A stretch of DNA of 6,435 bases from Candidatus Woesearchaeota archaeon. Its GTDB lineage: Archaea > Nanobdellota > Nanobdellia > Woesearchaeales > GW2011-AR4. The stretch is taken from NCBI GenBank assembly GCA_016185865.1, contig JACPMU010000092.1, positions 1 through 6,435 of the forward strand, in the 5' to 3' direction. The notes under the pieces are model-generated. The model was given only the letters and a program-made list of their open reading frames with translations, did not search any database and was not told the origin of the DNA. This document shows positions 6,035-6,435 of this stretch, piece after piece. Within the stretch, counting starts at the first letter, position 1; the number at the start of each line of letters is the position of its first letter. The position numbers were made by a program, and so were the translations under genes.

Positions 6035-6054
6035 TTTTAATCAGATTTTAATCA
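6035..6054. repeat. Direct repeat in the 5' leader of the coiled-coil gene
   Basis: TTTTAATCA occurs at 6035-6043 and again at 6046-6054 (plus-strand reading), exactly 11 bases apart, about one helical turn. It lies between the predicted promoter (6084-6093) and the Shine-Dalgarno site, so it could be a protein-binding site on DNA or RNA. Chance is possible in such AT-rich sequence. Confidence 0.4.
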
Positions 6055-6080
6055 ATCTTGGACTTGTGTAAGCTCATTTT

Positions 6081-6100
6081 GTTTATAAATAAACTTTTTT
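6081..6100 (-). promoter_or_regulatory. Probable promoter of the coiled-coil gene
   Basis: On the minus strand, A6G (6100-6094) is followed by TTTATTTATA (6093-6084). The box is 93 bases from ATG 6000, so a start about 30 bases downstream (near 6063) would give a leader of roughly 63 bases ending in the GGAGG site. The sequence is near-palindromic (GTTTAT-AA-ATAAAC on the plus strand), so its direction is inferred from the A-rich flank and the gene position. Confidence 0.45.
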
Positions 6101-6101
6101 T

Positions 6102-6139
6102 GCTTAAAAATCAAAGGTTTTTAAGCTGGTTTAAAGCTT
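6102..6139. repeat. Overlapping inverted repeats in the divergent intergenic region
   Basis: GCTTAAAAA (6102-6110) and TTTTTAAGC (6118-6126) form a perfect 9-base inverted repeat around a 7-base spacer. It overlaps a second one, AAGCT (6123-6127) and AGCTT (6135-6139), also with a 7-base spacer. The second includes part of a 10-base palindrome TAAAGCTTTA (6132-6141). They sit between the two outward-facing promoters of exported-protein genes. A binding site for a dimeric regulator or an RNA hairpin is possible. The rest of 6001-6266 is AT-rich and holds no gene I can support. Confidence 0.6.
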
Positions 6140-6232
6140 TACAAAGTTTTATTTCGCCTTATTTTACTTGATAGAACCTATTTATGCTTCTTTTGCTTTT
6201 AAAAAGGCGTTAAAGTGATTTTTGATTTTCAT

Positions 6233-6244
6233 AATATTTTTATA
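6233..6244 (+). promoter_or_regulatory. Probable TATA box of the right-hand exported-protein gene
   Basis: AATATTTTTATA at 6233-6244 has its TTTTTATA core starting 30 bases before ATG 6267. That is the same offset as the trm1 box. No Shine-Dalgarno sequence lies in the 20 bases before the ATG, so a leaderless message is expected. Confidence 0.55.
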
Positions 6245-6266
6245 GGCATGAAAATTACCTGTGCTT

Positions 6267-6435
6267 ATGATAAAGTTTGGACTATTTTTTTTATTTTTGT
6301 CTGTATTGCTTGTGTCTGCAGGTTTGGTCAATGCAGCCACTATCCACGGCACAATTTATGATTTGTCTTTGAGAAAATTAAGCAATGTAAGGGTTGAAAT
6401 AAACACAAGCCCCAAGCAGTTCCTTGTAGCGCAAA
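6267..6435 (+). CDS. Exported protein with carboxypeptidase-regulatory-like (transthyretin-type) N-terminal domain, partial
   Basis: Only the first 56 codons are inside the window. ATG 6267 opens a clear signal peptide: MIKFG, a hydrophobic core LFFLFLSVLLVSAGL, and a probable cleavage after VNA (residue 23). The mature part begins ATIHGTIYDLSLRKLSNVRVEINTSPKQ in sense, with the G-T-I-Y-D then x-x-V-x-V-E-I pattern of the first strands of a carboxypeptidase regulatory-like beta-sandwich. That fold is common in exported archaeal proteins as a surface or adhesion module. N46-T-S is a possible glycosylation sequon. The rest of the protein, including any membrane anchor or enzymatic domain, lies outside, so the overall function cannot be stated. 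It is divergent from the coiled-coil gene across 266 bases. The gene start is well supported by the -30 TATA box; the domain call is moderate. Confidence 0.75.
   Translation, partial: MIKFGLFFLFLSVLLVSAGLVNAATIHGTIYDLSLRKLSNVRVEINTSPKQFLVAQ

Noticed and set aside
6155..6209. CGCCTT (6155-6160) and AAGGCG (6204-6209) as arms of a hairpin or small RNA
   Set aside because: The six-base arms are 43 bases apart with little additional pairing, so chance is a sufficient explanation without transcript data.
6248..6361. ATG at 6248 opening a 37-codon plus-strand frame
   Set aside because: It is out of frame with the signal-peptide gene at 6267, has no ribosome-binding site, and its product shows no conserved pattern.

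Overview
The window looks like chromosomal DNA from an AT-rich archaeon. The gene set is archaeal: aIF5B, a Trm1 tRNA methyltransferase, a small archaeal-type EF-1 beta paired with a four-CxxC zinc ribbon, and an RNA 3'-phosphate cyclase. TATA-like boxes sit about 30 bases ahead of several start codons. The short, lysine-rich proteins and the exported coiled-coil and lipoprotein genes fit a small-genome DPANN lineage such as Woesearchaeota or Pacearchaeota, but that placement is inference.

Layout. Positions 1-1331 (minus) hold the N-terminal three quarters or so of aIF5B, cut by the window edge. Across a 76-base divergent spacer lies trm1 (1408-2478, plus). It converges on, and overlaps by 4 bases, a compact minus-strand group read in the order rtcA (4063-2954), zinc-ribbon microprotein (2930-2754) and EF-1 beta (2753-2475). 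Upstream of these are three genes for exported proteins: a small acidic lipoprotein (4353-4099), a 522-residue secreted coiled-coil protein (6000-4432), and, divergently, the start of a secreted beta-sandwich-type protein (6267 to the edge, plus).

The left two thirds is an information-processing block: initiation-factor GTPase, tRNA G26 dimethylation, the EF-1A exchange factor and RNA end cyclisation. The right third is cell-surface material of unknown function. Intergenic space is small. The largest gap (6001-6266) holds promoters and overlapping inverted repeats but no gene I can support.

No CRISPR array, mobile element, rRNA or tRNA gene was seen. I did not find a clear new multi-gene system. 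The most unusual items are the run of 11-residue repeats in the coiled-coil protein, a Trm1 without its usual cysteine pairs, a CTAG shared by two opposing stop codons, and the contrast between leaderless genes and the two exported-protein genes that have Shine-Dalgarno leaders.
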